The notes under the pieces: generated by a model | The model's database searches: none | What the model was told of the DNA's origin: nothing | Seen by the model: only the letters and a program-made list of their open reading frames with translations | Shown: piece after piece, positions 1 through 11,774 of the stretch | How the letters are laid out: every line of letters starts with the position of its first letter | Position numbering within the stretch: the stretch's first letter is position 1 | Position numbers and translations under genes: made by a program | Assembly: GCA_001931905.2 (NCBI GenBank) | Contig: MSJI02000881.1 | Coordinates: forward strand, 55,321 to 119,320 | Direction of reading: 5' to 3' | Source: Cladosporium sp. IMV 00045 | Lineage: Eukaryota > Ascomycota > Dothideomycetes > Cladosporiales > Cladosporiaceae | Length of the DNA stretch: 64,000 nt

Positions 1-924
1 TCGACCCCGGTCTTGTCAAGATCAACCCGCTCTCCGAGTCGCTGGTGCAGGTCGATGTCAAGATCCAGATTGTTGGTAAGTTCCACAATGCGCTCAACCC
101 TCCTATCATTGCAGACACATTTCGCTAACTCTCACCCTCAGAGGTCCCCAAGCAGGTCTGCATGACCAAAGACAACGTCAACCTGACCCTCACCTCCGTC
201 ATCTACTACCACATCACCTCCCCCCACAAAGCCGCCTTCGGAATCTCCAACATCCGCCAGGCGCTCGTGGAGCGCACGCAAACCACGCTCCGCCACGTGA
301 TCGGCGCGCGCGTGCTGCAAGACGTGATCGAGCGTCGCGAGGAGATCGCCCAGTCGATCCGCGAGATCATCGAGGAGACGGCCGCCGGCTGGGGCGCCAA
401 CGTCGAGTCCATGCTCATCAAGGACATCATCTTCAGCCAGGACCTACAAGACTCCCTGTCCATGGCGGCCCAGAGCAAGCGTACGGGCGAGGCCAAGGTC
501 ATCTCCGCCCGCGCCGAGGTCGAGTCTGCCAAACTCATGCGCCAGGCCGCCGACATCCTCAGCAGCGCTCCTGCCATGCAGATCAGGTACGTGACACGCC
601 CTTATCCCCCCGCTCGCATAGAACGATCTCAAAGCTAACTCTTCCTCCCTCAGATACCTCGAAGCCATGCAGCAAATGGCCAAGCAAGCCAACAGCAAAG
701 TGGTCTTCATGCCCGCGCCACCGATGCAGCAGCCCGGCGGCGCCATCCAGCAGCAGCAACTCGAGTCCGTCGGCGAAGGGCCCAGCTCCTACGGCGCCTT
801 CCCCAGCTCCTCCAGCCCCGGCGCCACGCTGCAGAGCCAGCGCTCCGGCGGCCGCGCGGACGAGTTCAGCGGCAACCCGCAGTTCCAGAACACCATCAAC
901 TCCAGCGTTGTCGAGAACATCTAA
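1..924 (+). CDS. Stomatin-like SPFH/band 7 membrane protein (5' partial)
   Basis: The visible 262 residues belong to the SPFH/band-7 family, which forms oligomeric scaffolds on membranes. Exons are 1-75, 142-586 and 654-924; the 66-bp and 67-bp introns both have GT-AG ends and a CTAAC branch site, and the reading frame is kept across both. The conserved block runs from VDVKIQ through the YYHITSP and ARVLQDVIERREEI stretches, followed by an Ala/Glu-rich helical part (SARAEVESAKLMRQAADIL) typical of stomatins. The tail is rich in Gln, Ser and Gly and looks disordered. The N-terminal membrane hairpin lies upstream of the window, so the start is missing. Fungal relatives include the stomatin StoA of Aspergillus; orthology is inferred only from overall pattern. 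The family is secure, the exact role is not. Confidence 0.9.
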
Positions 925-1869
925 GCGATGGCGATGATATCTTGACACGGTGTGGTTGAGGGGCATTGTGGGGGAGGTTGGCTTCTGTCACGAGTAAGGA
1001 TCGACGCAGGAGGGAGGGAAAGGAGGGAAGAATGGTCTTTCGTTTGTTTCGTTCGTTATTTCCTTTTCCTGATACCCAATATGGTTTTCTTGGTTTTTCC
1101 TTTTGAGTATTTGGCTCGCTTGATGAGTGTAGGAAGATAACGAAATCGTTAATTGAATTAATGCTGTCTTTACAAAAGTCGCCTGTCTCTGGGTTGCAGA
1201 TGATGCCCGCTGGGCTCTGGTGTTGCTAAGCTGTGAAGTGAAGTGAAGTTTGAGGCGCTGTCACATGCTTCTTTTTGGCTGGCTTGACTTGACTGACTTC
1301 ACATGTTCGAAGAACACCTCGTCGTGAAGTCATACCATCTCATACTACTTCCGTCTTCACTGAGTTAAGAACTTCGCAGCGCTTCTTTCTGTTCCTGTTC
1401 CCCCTTTCTTCCAAACTTCACTGTCCTTTCAACTTCGCACATTTGACAGCAACTTCGCTCTCTGGGTCACTGCATCTGCACTTCTCATCGACTCCATCAC
1501 TTCGGCACTCTCTCTTCTCGGGAATTCTACTACAGCAGCATCAACATTCCTCCCGTCTATACACTTGCAACAGAAGCTTTGCTTCTCAAGTTCTCGTACG
1601 CAACTTCATACCCTCTCGCATTCACCGCCGACAACAGAAGTCAGCAGCTTCGCCTTTCAATTTCACTTACAATTGGACGACGTTTGAGCTCGGTCGGCCG
1701 CTATCACATACAATCACGTCTCGGGTCGCTGCAGATCCTTGGTCATTTACTTGCTCCAATCGACAGCGCGAAGATAAAAACACTCAAACCAATTGCTCGA
1801 CTCTGCGATCCAAACTTCCTCCACTCTCATTTTATCAACCTAAAAGCTCGCAACTCGTCAGCAAACAAG
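925..1869. other. Intergenic: stomatin 3' UTR and 2EXR-gene 5' region
   Basis: No gene was found here. The right part (about 1340-1869) is strongly CT-rich, as is common in fungal promoters and 5' leaders, and reads open by chance in two frames. A short GTGAA run (three units) sits at about 1233-1248. Confidence 0.6.
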
Positions 1870-2866
1870 ATGGCCTCTCCGTTCCTCGACAAGCTCGCGC
1901 CCGAGACCCGCTGCCGCATCTACGAGTACGCTCTCACCTTTGAGACTCCATTCTACCACGTCACAGGGCTCAAGCCCTTCGTCAAGAAAGAAACCGGCGT
2001 CGACCAGAACCGACAAGAAAGCCGCCAAATCAAACTCAACCACAACCTCTCCAACGGATCCCCAGCCGCCTTCTACCCCTTCTCGTCAACAAGTCAACAC
2101 CTCCCTCCTCCTGGTCTCCAAGAAAGTCTACCTTGAAGCCATCCCCCTCTTCTACAAACACAACACCATCAACTTCCGCACCCACATCCAAGATCAAAAA
2201 CTCCTCAACCTCAAACCCCCCTCCCCGCTGCGCAGCGACCTCTCCTTCGCCGAAAACATCATAATCGAATTCAGCCCACGCCAACCCGCCTCCTCCAAGC
2301 CCCCCAAAACCCCGCAACCCAAACCAACCCACTCAGTCCTCATGGCCTACCTCGACCTCATGATCCCGCGTCCCTTCCCGCGCTTCAAATCCTGCGTCTT
2401 CCGCGTCAAAACCGACGACTTCGCCTCCCCGGCCGAAACCCTCACCGCGCTGCCCCTGGACCTCCGCCGCTCGCGCCAAGTCACAAACGTCACTTTCCAC
2501 CGCATCGGCTTCCTCACCGCGCAGACCACGCTCAACTGCACGATCGAAGCGCACTGCAAACTCCTCACGGACCGCTTCGACGCAGACCTCACCTCGCAGC
2601 CTCCCACCGGCCCGCGTGTGCGTGTGGGCGCGGGCGGCGTTTTGCAGCAGCTCACGCAGCAGGAGCTGGTGCGCCAGACGGTGTGGGATCTCAAGCGCGG
2701 GCTGGACACGGAGCTCGTGAGGTTCGCGAAGGCGATGCTGAGGATCAACATGAGGGCTTCGCCGGAGGACTTTGGTCGAATGGAGGTGGGGAGCATTGAG
2801 TTTTGGACGTTTTGTTTTGGAGCCTTGGAGGCTGCCGGGAGGGGCGAGGCGACGATCGTCGGGTGA
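1870..2866 (+). CDS. 2EXR/F-box-like domain protein
   Basis: The N-terminus (FLDKLAPETRCRIYEYAL) is the L-P-x-E-x-R-x-x-I-Y signature of the fungal 2EXR/F-box-like family, and the second half begins with LLLVSKKVYLEAIPLFYKHN, the companion block in these proteins. The two blocks lie in different frames. A 67-bp intron at 1999-2065, ending CCCCAG, joins them exactly and gives 309 residues. Its donor GTCGAC is a poor match to the GTRNGT consensus, so the border is less certain than in other genes here. The ATG at 1870 fits directly before the signature. The family is greatly expanded in Dothideomycetes; the molecular role is unknown, perhaps substrate or partner binding. A true frameshift instead of an intron is the main alternative. 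Confidence 0.75.
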
Positions 2867-3387
2867 GGACGGCCAATTGTTGAGCCGAGCCTCCGAGGGA
2901 GAGGAAGAAGATCATGACGGCCGCGACATTGTCAATGAATTCTCTGCTCGAGAGAGAAGTTAGTTGGGAGGTCTAAGATCTGTGTGGTCTAGAGTCACGA
3001 GGTCAAAGGTTGTCATGAAGTGTCGGCTTGGCCAAAATGATTCCTGTTCCACGCTATTGCATAAAAAAAGACACACCTGGAATATTTCGGGCTGAGGGTC
3101 GCGCTTTTGTTTTCCCGCAAAGGGAATTAATCCAAGAAGACCTAATCAATGGCCACGGTCAGCGGCTCGTCAATGACGGTGTGCATTGAGAACATTCAGT
3201 AGCAGTCAGACCATCGAATGGAGCCTATCAATCCAACCCAGATTGAAAATGCATGTAATTGCCGGGCAGCCTGCAAGCCCATCTAGCTAGTATGAAACAC
3301 ATGCCTTTAGAATTACACTCACGAGCGCTTTCCCACGCCCGCGCAGTATTTGTCGTCCCCAAACCACCCGACCAACTCAGCACCATC
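2867..3387. other. Intergenic between convergent genes
   Basis: This stretch separates the convergent 3' ends of the 2EXR gene and the proteasome gene. Nothing beyond presumptive 3' UTRs was seen. Confidence 0.6.
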
Positions 3388-4310
3388 TTAATCCATCGTA
3401 GCAGTGACATTACTGAACTCGCCCTTCTTCAACTTGGTCTCCCAGAAAATCGGGTTGGTGTCCATGAAGCCATGCTTAACCCATCCGTCCTCCTTAACAT
3501 GGTACAAATTGATATAACCACCGGAGAAAGCGTCCCTGTGCGTCGCGGCCAAAATACTCCTCTTGCCCAGCTCCAGCGCCTCCTCGTCTTCCAGGTCGTA
3601 GTGGTACTCGGCGTCCAGCACGCCGTACGCGAACGTCTGCCCCGACCCCACGCAGAACAGGTTGCCGGCTAGGCGCGTGCCATCGGAGTCGATGTAGTAC
3701 AGCGCCGGGCCTTCGGAGGGCGTCACGCCCGCGCACATCGTGCCCATCGACAGGCCCATGCCTTTGTAGCTGTAGACGAGGTTGGCGAGGAGCTTGGAAG
3801 CGGCGGCAACGGTGATGCGGCGTTTGTGGCGGAGTTCGTGCAGGCGGCATTGCATGCCCAGGTAGGCGAGCCAGTATTGGCAGTCCTGTTTGGGGGTTTC
3901 GTCAGTGAGTGGTCTTCATTGCAGCAGCAGGCAGGGAAAGGTGGACGTACAGCAGCACCGCCGGCCATGGTACCCAACAAGCAGCTGTTGATCTCGATGA
4001 CCTTCTTGACCGTCTGACTGGCGATCCAGTCACCGGCCGTCGCTCTCGAATCTGTAGCGACGACGATGCCGCCCTTGTGGCGGAAGGCGAGGGTGGTGGT
4101 GCCGTGGGCGATCTTGATGGGACACTGCGGGTTGGAGTGGTCGTCGGTCATGGCGCGCAGCCATTGTGAGGGAGAGGCAGTGGGTGGGAGCGCAAACTGT
4201 AATGACAGCGGCTGTGCGAGGTCGGCGGACATCTGTTGTTGGAGCTCATCTTGGGAGTAGCCTTCGGCGGCGTGCTGAGGGCGCGAGTGCTGCGCTACGA
4301 GCGCATCCAT
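3388..4310 (-). CDS. PRE2: 20S proteasome subunit beta-5 (chymotrypsin-like)
   Basis: This is the catalytic beta-5 subunit of the 20S proteasome core, responsible for the chymotrypsin-like cleavage. Exons are 4310-3951 and 3885-3388 (minus strand) around a 65-bp GT-AG intron, giving 285 residues, close to the usual length of this subunit. The propeptide ends at HG followed by TTTLAF, so Thr71 is the predicted N-terminal nucleophile after self-cleavage; Asp and Arg of the DSRAT block and Lys of the FRHKGG block are also present. The second exon carries the [12 protein letters not shown] and [11 protein letters not shown] stretches specific to beta-5. The gene is divergent from the kinase gene to its right, with about 290-410 bp between starts. 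Nothing unusual was seen in it. Confidence 0.95.
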
Positions 4311-4721
4311 CTTGCTGGTGGGTTGTGGTGGTTTATTGGGGTGAGGTGCGGTATTGTGGAATCAAGCAGGTCGTGAGAGAAATGGTGATGGCGGTGGTGT
4401 TGCGTTTGGCGGATGATGAGGTGTCGTTGCTTGCTATGAGATAGCTCCAGCCAGCCAGCGGAGGTCGCGTTGCAGGCAGTTGCGTATGACGAGGTCTATG
4501 GAGTGCCTCAGGCTGCAATCTCAGAACCACATCTATTCTAACGTCTCAGTGCCATCTATATCACAAGACAAGAAAGGAAAAAAAGCATAGGTGAATTGCA
4601 GACATGGCGGATCAAACAGATTGGCGAAAAGAATTGTCATTCTCCGATCGATTGTCTGTTACTTCGAAAATGCAAGTGAGTGTCTGAATACATGTCGAGA
4701 AGACATTCACATCAGCTAACA

Positions 4722-6075
4722 ATGACCAGTACGGAAGCGTACAAAGAGGCAAATCCTGATTGCGGACCAACAGAAGCAACCAAGTACGCCAAGTGCGAGG
4801 AAGCAGAAGCTCGGAAGAATGCCTTGACCTTGGTAAGATGTTCACTGTACCGGTCATGCTAGCCTGCTTCTGATCATCTCTCCCAGCCCGAGTATCACCA
4901 GCTATGTGCAAAGTCAATTGGCTTTTTGATAGCCGCAGTCAAAGCAGGGCAGCCTCAAGACCAGCACCCGGCAGAACACATCGCTCCAAACCTACCAGAA
5001 CACGGCGCTCAAATCGGCCGCTACACCAACGCTCACCACTGGAAAGATGGGCTTTTCTCCGACATCTTCCAAGCCAAAGACCCAGAATCCAACCAAGTCG
5101 TGGCCCTGAAAGTAACAACACCATCCATGATGACAGCACCCCACGACTCGGTCAGAGAAGCTCGCATTCTGACCGCCGCGAAAGGCCAAAACATCATCAA
5201 ACTCACCGAAACTTTCACCCAGCAAGGCGATCGCTTCGTGCTTGTGTTTCCCTTCATGCCGTATGATCTCGGCACCATGCTCCAGCGCAGCATTCTCCCG
5301 CCATCCACAAAACGAACAATCCTCCACGATCTCTTCAAAGGCCTTGCACACCTGCACACCCTGGGAATAATCCACCGCGACATAAAACCCTCCAACATCC
5401 TCCTCCCAGCCCTCCACGGTCCAGCATACATAACCGACTTCGGCATCGCATGGTCTGGCTCAGACTCCGCTTCCGAACCAACCGATGCAAAACACCTCGA
5501 AGTCGGCACCACGAGCTACAGACCGCCGGAACTGCTCTTCGGGAAGCAAAATTACGGGACCAAACTCGACATGTGGGCGGCGGGGTGCGTGGCGGCTCAA
5601 GTGCTTTGCTTGGGGAACAAGACGCTGTTTGATTCTGGCGATTTGGGGAGTGAGTTGGCGCTCATCAAGAGTATCTTTGAGACGCTGGGGACGCCGAATT
5701 TGAATGTTTGGCCGGTGAGTCATGGCATACTCCTGCCTCCACTCATGAAGACCAATTCTCTCGAAGTCAAGCCGCGAACGAGCTAATTCCCTGAGCAAAC
5801 GGAACTGATGATTTTTTTCGCACAGGAAGCCGCAACACTACCAGACTGGGGCAAGATGAAATTCACCACGTATCCGAGCAAAGCTTGGTCGGAGATCTTG
5901 CCCGATCTTCAACAAGAAGAATTAGATCTGATCAGCGGTCTGGTCGTGTACGAGAGCGGTAAAAGGCTCATTGCAGATGAGGTACGTTCTGGGCCTTCTC
6001 GCTCTCAAGTCTTAGTTTGCATTACTGATTGAAGCTCATCAGGCATTGCAACACCCTTATTTCGCTAAGGAGTAA
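4722..6075 (+). CDS. CDK-like Ser/Thr kinase resembling CDK-activating kinase Csk1
   Basis: This is a CMGC/CDK-type protein kinase. Exons 4722-4832, 4887-5714, 5826-5981 and 6043-6075 splice in frame to 375 residues. Visible motifs are the VALKV lysine, HRDIKPSNILL catalytic loop, DFGIAW and the activation-segment end GTTSYRPPELLFG. A long hydrophilic N-terminal extension precedes the kinase fold. The weak glycine-rich loop and the TTSYRPPELL segment resemble fungal Csk1-type kinases, which phosphorylate other CDKs, so a role in CDK or Pol II CTD kinase activation is inferred. The start is uncertain: the ATG at 4722 keeps one frame, but an earlier ATG at 4604 opens a 24-codon exon ending in a good GTGAGT donor at 4676 that could join through a 40-bp intron. 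Confidence 0.82.
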
Positions 6076-6413
6076 AGAAGCGAGGGATTCACATACGTGG
6101 ACGTGTAAAACCCAGACAAGGAATCTTTGGGACCACGGAATTTTTCTGCTCGATGAAATGAATGTCGGGTTTTGTCTGAAAGTATGTAAAGAATGCCCGT
6201 ATTTACACTTTTGTCCAGGGATTGCTTGCGCAATATAATCATCTCCAATGCTTCCAAAATAAACGGCTTGCCGTCCCTTCGTTGTGTGATAGAAAGAAAA
6301 ATACGTCCTCATCCAATGCAATGCGGCATGCAGGCAAGAGATAGCCAGCCCAATCTGTGTAGAAGCGAAGGAAAATCATCAATTGAACGAAAGAAATTTT
6401 TTGCCCCACCCTC
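6076..6413. other. Intergenic between convergent genes
   Basis: This is the 3' UTR space between the convergent kinase and P450 genes. No further feature was seen. Confidence 0.6.
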
Positions 6414-8383
6414 TCACTTTCCGGTGACATGAGCGAAGCGCTCGCTGCCTCTCTTGACAAACCTCACGGGCACCTTACCCTTGCGCATCTGAATGGTGAC
6501 AATGGTGCCCAGACCATTCTGGATCAAGTCCCTGGTCCTCTCGTCCGCGAGCTTCCACACCTCCTTCTTCCTCTCGTCGCTTAGCGTGTCCTCGGTCTCG
6601 CCCTCTTTCAGGAACATGCTGACGTCGAGCTCGACGGACCACGTTTTGAACATGACCGCCAAAACGGCCAGAATTTCAATCTGGGCGAAACGCTTGCCGA
6701 TGCAGCTGCGGTAGCCGTCGGAGAAAGGCACGAACGAGCCCTTGGGCGGGCGGTAGAGGGATGAAGACGTGTCGTTGCGCGAGTCGGCGTCAGGGCCGTC
6801 TTCAGGTTTGGCGGCTGCGGCTTCTTGTTGTTGAGCTTTGCTTGCGTTGTCGTCCAGGAGCCAGCGCTCCGGGCGGAACTCGTTGAGATCCTCGATGGAT
6901 GTGTGAGGCCAGTATTTCGGGTTGCGGTGCAGGCCGGCGGTGCTCAAGCTCATGAAACTGTCTTGCGGGATGGTGTGGTGTTGGCCGTTGATGTTGAGAC
7001 CCTGCGGTTGGTTCGCGGGCGTTGACTTCGGAATTCCGACAACGGGAGGCAGGACGCGGAGCTCTTCGTTCATGACGGCGCCGCACATATTGCCGAACAG
7101 CTTGGGCAGGTCTTCGTCATAGTCCCATGTGTCGCTCGGACGGTCGCCGAACTGCGCGTCGAGATCTTGCTGAAGGCGGAACAACGAGGAAGGGTGCATG
7201 GCCAGGAAAAGAGTAGCAAAGTGTATAGTGTTGGCGGCGGTCTCATGTCCCGCAAGGATGAAGACGAATGCATTCCCGTAGACCTCCTCTTCAGTCAAAG
7301 TTGTTTTGCCACGCGAAGGGATACCAGAAGGCTTTTTGGTTTCGCCGGGACTTGTTGGAGGCGAGTCTGATTCTGCAGTCACTCCTGCGCCCTTGACTAA
7401 AGCTCCCATGAGGTCCATACCATCACCGGCTTCGCCATTCTTGACCTCATCGAGCTTGTTATGGTACATTTCGCGCATGTACTGGAACCATTCGGTATAG
7501 GCTTCATGGGTCTCGTTTAGGAGTTTGTTCGGTGCCCACTTCATCATCCACATTGGAAAGATCAAAACCACAAGTAGATTGTCCAAGAGCGTTGTGAGCG
7601 CGTCCTTGAATGATAAAGTGTGACCTTCGGGAATTTCCTGAGTAGTCCCTTCTTCGTGTGGCCATGTCAAGCGAACATCAAATCCAGCGCGGGAGATGAC
7701 ATGCAAGCTCAGACGCATTGTCTGGTCAGAAACGTCGAAAACGGGCTTGCTGTATTCTTCTTCGGCGCCGATCCATCCAGACATCAGCGCTTTTGCTTGG
7801 TGTAGAGATTCCTGCCAGACAACACGGTTGTTGCGCTCCGTAAAGGGCGGACTTGTGATCTTGCGGTGGTGGCGCCATGTCGAGCCCTCTGTGGACACCA
7901 CGTTCTTACCAAAAACATCTAGAGAGCGATAGATATCGATAGGCTTGGGGAAATCAACTCGACGAGTGGTGATCTGACTGCAAGCATCTGCATCTGCGAT
8001 TGCCACGAGGTTCTTCTCTGGAGAGACTACAATCAAAGCATCGACACCGAGTTTCTCGTAGACTCCATGCTTGTGCAACCATCCCCAGTCTGGAACGGCG
8101 AAACTACAATGTTCAGTCAGCCCTCGCCTATGGAGCGGAAAATTGTGGATTGAAAGACTTACTCAGCCCATGTCATCCACGATCTCGGCAACAGTGCATT
8201 GAGGACCGGAAGAATAATCACATGCGTACTCAGCCACACTTTGTTAAATGTATAGACTGGCGCGCAGACGTAAGGAAGGCCCGATTTCTTCGCCGCCTCG
8301 AGATTGATAAGAAACCATCGGTAAAGATATGCGGAATATGCCACGACGAGGGCTACAAAAGCCAAGGCCAGATAGGGCACCAT
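6414..8383 (-). CDS. Cytochrome P450 monooxygenase
   Basis: This is a membrane-anchored heme monooxygenase. Exons 8383-8163 and 8103-6414 are joined across a 59-bp intron to give 636 residues, longer than a typical 500-550. An N-terminal hydrophobic anchor (LALAFVALVVAYSAYLY) is followed by a basic stretch. The I-helix motif AGHETAA, the K-helix Glu-x-x-Arg (ELRV), the PERW motif and the heme-binding loop FSDGYRSCIGKRF with its Cys ligand are all present, so the enzyme appears intact. The extra length comes mainly from an Ala/Asp/Ser-rich insertion between PERW and the heme loop, and from a Pro/Lys-rich loop before the I-helix. The substrate cannot be read from sequence; no other secondary-metabolism gene is adjacent, so a stand-alone role in fatty-acid or xenobiotic oxidation is possible. 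Confidence 0.95.
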
Positions 8384-11300
8384 ACTCTGTCCGCGTCTTG
8401 TCGCCTAAAATGTAGAGGATATAGAGGGCTTCAGCTTAGTGGATATATGCCGGATGACTAATGCTCGAAAAACGAGGATTGCGCGGAGAGCAGCTGATTC
8501 GGGACAGGATCAAAAGACCAGAGGATCAGATGGGGTTCAGAGCCTTCAGGGAGATTGAAGAATTGGTGACACGTTGTTTTTGTCGTCGTCGCAAGTCCGG
8601 ATTAGTCGGTACCTTCCGTTCCCCAGGGTTCCGAGGTCGTGAGTAAGCCCGCCTTTCAATGATTAGCCGCCAGTGCTGACAGCTCTCCAGGGTAAAAGGA
8701 CGGTCGTAGATGGCAAGCGAACTGGGAAATGCTGTCGTGTATCACGGCGCTGAGCGTCGGACTTGCTGGATATTGATCGCTGGACGTAGGTAAGCGAGGT
8801 CGTGAAGACGCTATGTGGGCTTGAAGTTCAGAGCCACGATCTTCGTGATTTTGCGGCAGCCAGACCGCCTCAGAGATGTCGGCACTTGCGACTTTGCACC
8901 CTCGCGCAGCACCGATTGAATGAAAGAAATTTGGTCAGCGAATATGTAAACTGTCTAGTCGTGCGAGTGCGAGAAAAATGGTTGAAAGTGATAGGTCTCA
9001 ATGGATATGATGGCGCATCCATAGCATCGGCTGACGGCGGGCAAAGGCCCACTGTAAAGGCTTTGTTGATCAATCCACGAGACTTTAGGTCTGCCGGAGC
9101 ACCTCACCAAGACGGAACGCTCGCTCGGCGGACAAGCCGTTTGGGTCAGACGGAAAACTGCCATGGCCGAAGGATCCTCCTCTGTAGTACCATATCCGTG
9201 AGAGTGTTACATCGCAAACTCATCACAGGCGACGAGAATTGACCAAAAGCAGCGATCCAATGTTCAGTTGAAAACGGCGATTACTGTTCAAGTTCATACG
9301 TGGCTCGTGTTGGCTTCGGATGCGTTACGTCCGAGAGACGAGAGTCTACCAGCCCTAACAGGCTCTGGGCTTGCAGAAACGAGGCGATGCGAGGGGTGCG
9401 CTAAAGACAGTGGGCCTCGGCACGCAAGCGAACCGTCGGACGATCCAACCCTGAATTCCGATGGCATCTTTATGCTCGTTGTTATTATCGTGCTCGTGGG
9501 TGTTGACGGTGTTATTTGGAGTTGATATATAGGCAGATGGGTAAAAGGTATTTTGCCACCAGTAGGTGTGAAGTCCGTGGCACATTCCAAAGCCAAGCCT
9601 GAAGTCCTGAGGTACATGTATCCAGCCACTTGTACCCCTCGGATCTGATGATGAGACACTTGTCGATATGGGGCTGACCGGTCTTGTCAGAGATGAGACA
9701 CGAAAGATGGCGTTGAACTGCTGGCCCTCACTTGGATTGTAGCAGTTCAATTGTTCTGCATGTTGATGAGGTGAATCTCGACGCTGTACCCTACGAGGTT
9801 GTTAGCCTTCATCTTGCATGCCGTCCCACTTGTCCAGTAACGCGCAGTTTCACCCACTACATCGCCTGCAGTCGGCGTTGGTGGCGTCTGTGAGTGTGGC
9901 AGACCTGATCTCACGATGCATAGGTACGATGTCACTCAATCATTCCTTCAGCACGAATGCCTCGTACAACTGCCTAGCAAGGCGGCTAGGCCACATGGTC
10001 AGACGTAAGCGAAGAGGAATGCCTGGCATGGCTGATCACAGGCGCAGGTGAGGGCTAAGCGATTTGTTTCAACCGCGGCTCGAGCCTCATTTATTGTAGA
10101 CCTCAACTTGCGCCACGCCACTCTATCTCTGTCTGCTTCTTGTTACCTGGTTATGTGGACGGCGAGAGAGCCCACGTCTCGGAATGCGATGGCGTTTCAC
10201 TCTACTTCCTGCTCTTCTGGTCGATCCACTATCTAGAATGCTTCTCGAAAACCGCCGTTGTCATGTGGCCGCCATCTCCCTCCCCAGCCAAAGACCACAG
10301 CCACAACCGTTTGCAGATCAACCGCGTCGTGCAGCGCCAAAAGCCATGCCCTGCCTCGCTACCGAATTCCAGCAAGTAGCACATGTTGTACGTACACCAT
10401 CGGAAGCATAAACGTAGGTAGTAGCTCAGCTTCCTGCCAAACGAGCACTTTTGCGTGCTGCGGCACACGCCGTGGAGTACTAGAGGACTCGGAACAACCA
10501 ATTTTTGGAAATTTTGAGCCATCAGCGGTCCACACTCTATAGCCGACACCGTACACGTATGCATGGCGGTATCCGCTCATATGCAAGCGAAGCCAAAAAA
10601 TTTGCCAGAGTAGGTTGACGGGCTGTATGAGGACCGAGGATTGGCTGGACGGAGCTCCATCACTGCCACCGCGATAGGAATCTTCCTTGCGACAACAATG
10701 CTTGTCTCCCTTGCTCGCGAACGCAATACCAACTGAACCCCGGTTGCATCACGGCAAGAGGCAGCTGTCAGACAGGGTAAGGGTGAGGTAGTTGCTGTTT
10801 GTCTCTCACCCGCGTTAGACGACACAATGGACGCTTTCCCTGACTGTAGTACTGAATCCTACGTCTGACGGGTCACCGCGAGGCTGCATGTGCAGCATGT
10901 CTGCGCTACCGGCATGAATGCCGCTCGCGTGTGCTTCGCGTAGACAATATTCCCACCATCCCAACTGCCATGATGAAACCCAATTCTGCTACAATTGACG
11001 TTTGGCAGCTGGTTGGTTTGCTGCACGGCCCGCTTGTCAGACTAAAGGCCAGCGACAATCTCGTGACGACTGCAAATCGGCTGTCTTCTCGTGCCCAGAC
11101 CCTCATTCCACCAGTCCATGACCCAAATAGAGTATGCGACGGGCCGGCCACTCGCGCGCTGCCATCTACGCACACTGCTGATGCTCACGGTGCTGCTTGA
11201 CCGCTAACCAAGGTTCCTGGGCCCGGGTCTGCTCGCTGTTGGGCCGCGAAGCAGCCTTCGTTTCTGAGGAGGGCTTGGTTCCGCGCTTTGACGAGACGAC

Positions 11301-11546
11301 AATGTGAATACCGTAGACGAGATTGCTCGCGCTCACTCAGCACACGAAGACGTCTCCGGCAGAAGTGCGGGTCTATAAGGTAAGGTTGGATCCCCAGCTC
11401 GAGAATGGAGTTTTTGTTGCAATCAATCTCAAACATCTCGCTACGACGCATTCATCAATCCAGGATTCCAGGATATATAATCTATCACCCTTACATACTT
11501 AAAACATTCTATCCCCAGCAGTTACTGCCATACCTCAAACATCATC
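8384..11546. other. Long intergenic stretch without a supported gene
   Basis: About 3.2 kb without a convincing gene. Reading frames here are short, lack family motifs and have no consistent splice sites. A pair of overlapping minus-strand frames at about 9300-9935 has a slightly protein-like composition but no coherent start, splice pattern or signal peptide. A TATA-like ATATATAA at 11473-11480 precedes the small reading frame that follows. Confidence 0.5.
11473..11480 (+). promoter_or_regulatory. TATA-like box of the small 11547 gene
   Basis: ATATATAA lies 67 bp upstream of the ATG at 11547, followed by a pyrimidine-rich leader. This spacing fits a fungal TATA box with a short 5' leader. 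Confidence 0.4.
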
Positions 11547-11774
11547 ATGGCCATGGACCTCGAACTTTGCCTCTACGTTGTCAACAGCGGCGCGGCCAAA
11601 TCCAAGCCCAAAGCCAACTCTTCCAAGGACTCGCAGAAAGTCGTTTACGACAACTTCTTGCAAGGCATATCCAACGACATCGAACTCTACCAAGCCATCC
11701 AGCAGGTCTCCTGCGGACACAAGGAATGCAAGCAGGCATTGCTCAAAAGCCTGCAGAGCAAGAAGTCTAGCTGA
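11547..11774 (+). CDS. Hypothetical 75-aa protein
   Basis: A 75-residue frame starts with ATG in a good context (ATCATCATGG) downstream of a TATA-like box and a CT-rich leader, which is why it is kept while other short frames nearby are not. The predicted protein is soluble, has no signal peptide or membrane segment, holds two Cys in a VSCGHKECKQAL segment and ends in a Lys/Ser-rich tail. No family was recognised. A second ATG two codons downstream could also serve as the start. It may be a real small protein or the first exon of something longer; a conserved ortholog would settle this. Confidence 0.4.
   Translation: MAMDLELCLYVVNSGAAKSKPKANSSKDSQKVVYDNFLQGISNDIELYQAIQQVSCGHKECKQALLKSLQSKKSS

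Noticed and set aside
9294..9935. Overlapping minus-strand frames that might form a small secreted protein
   Set aside because: No signal peptide, no clear splice pair and no family match could be established.
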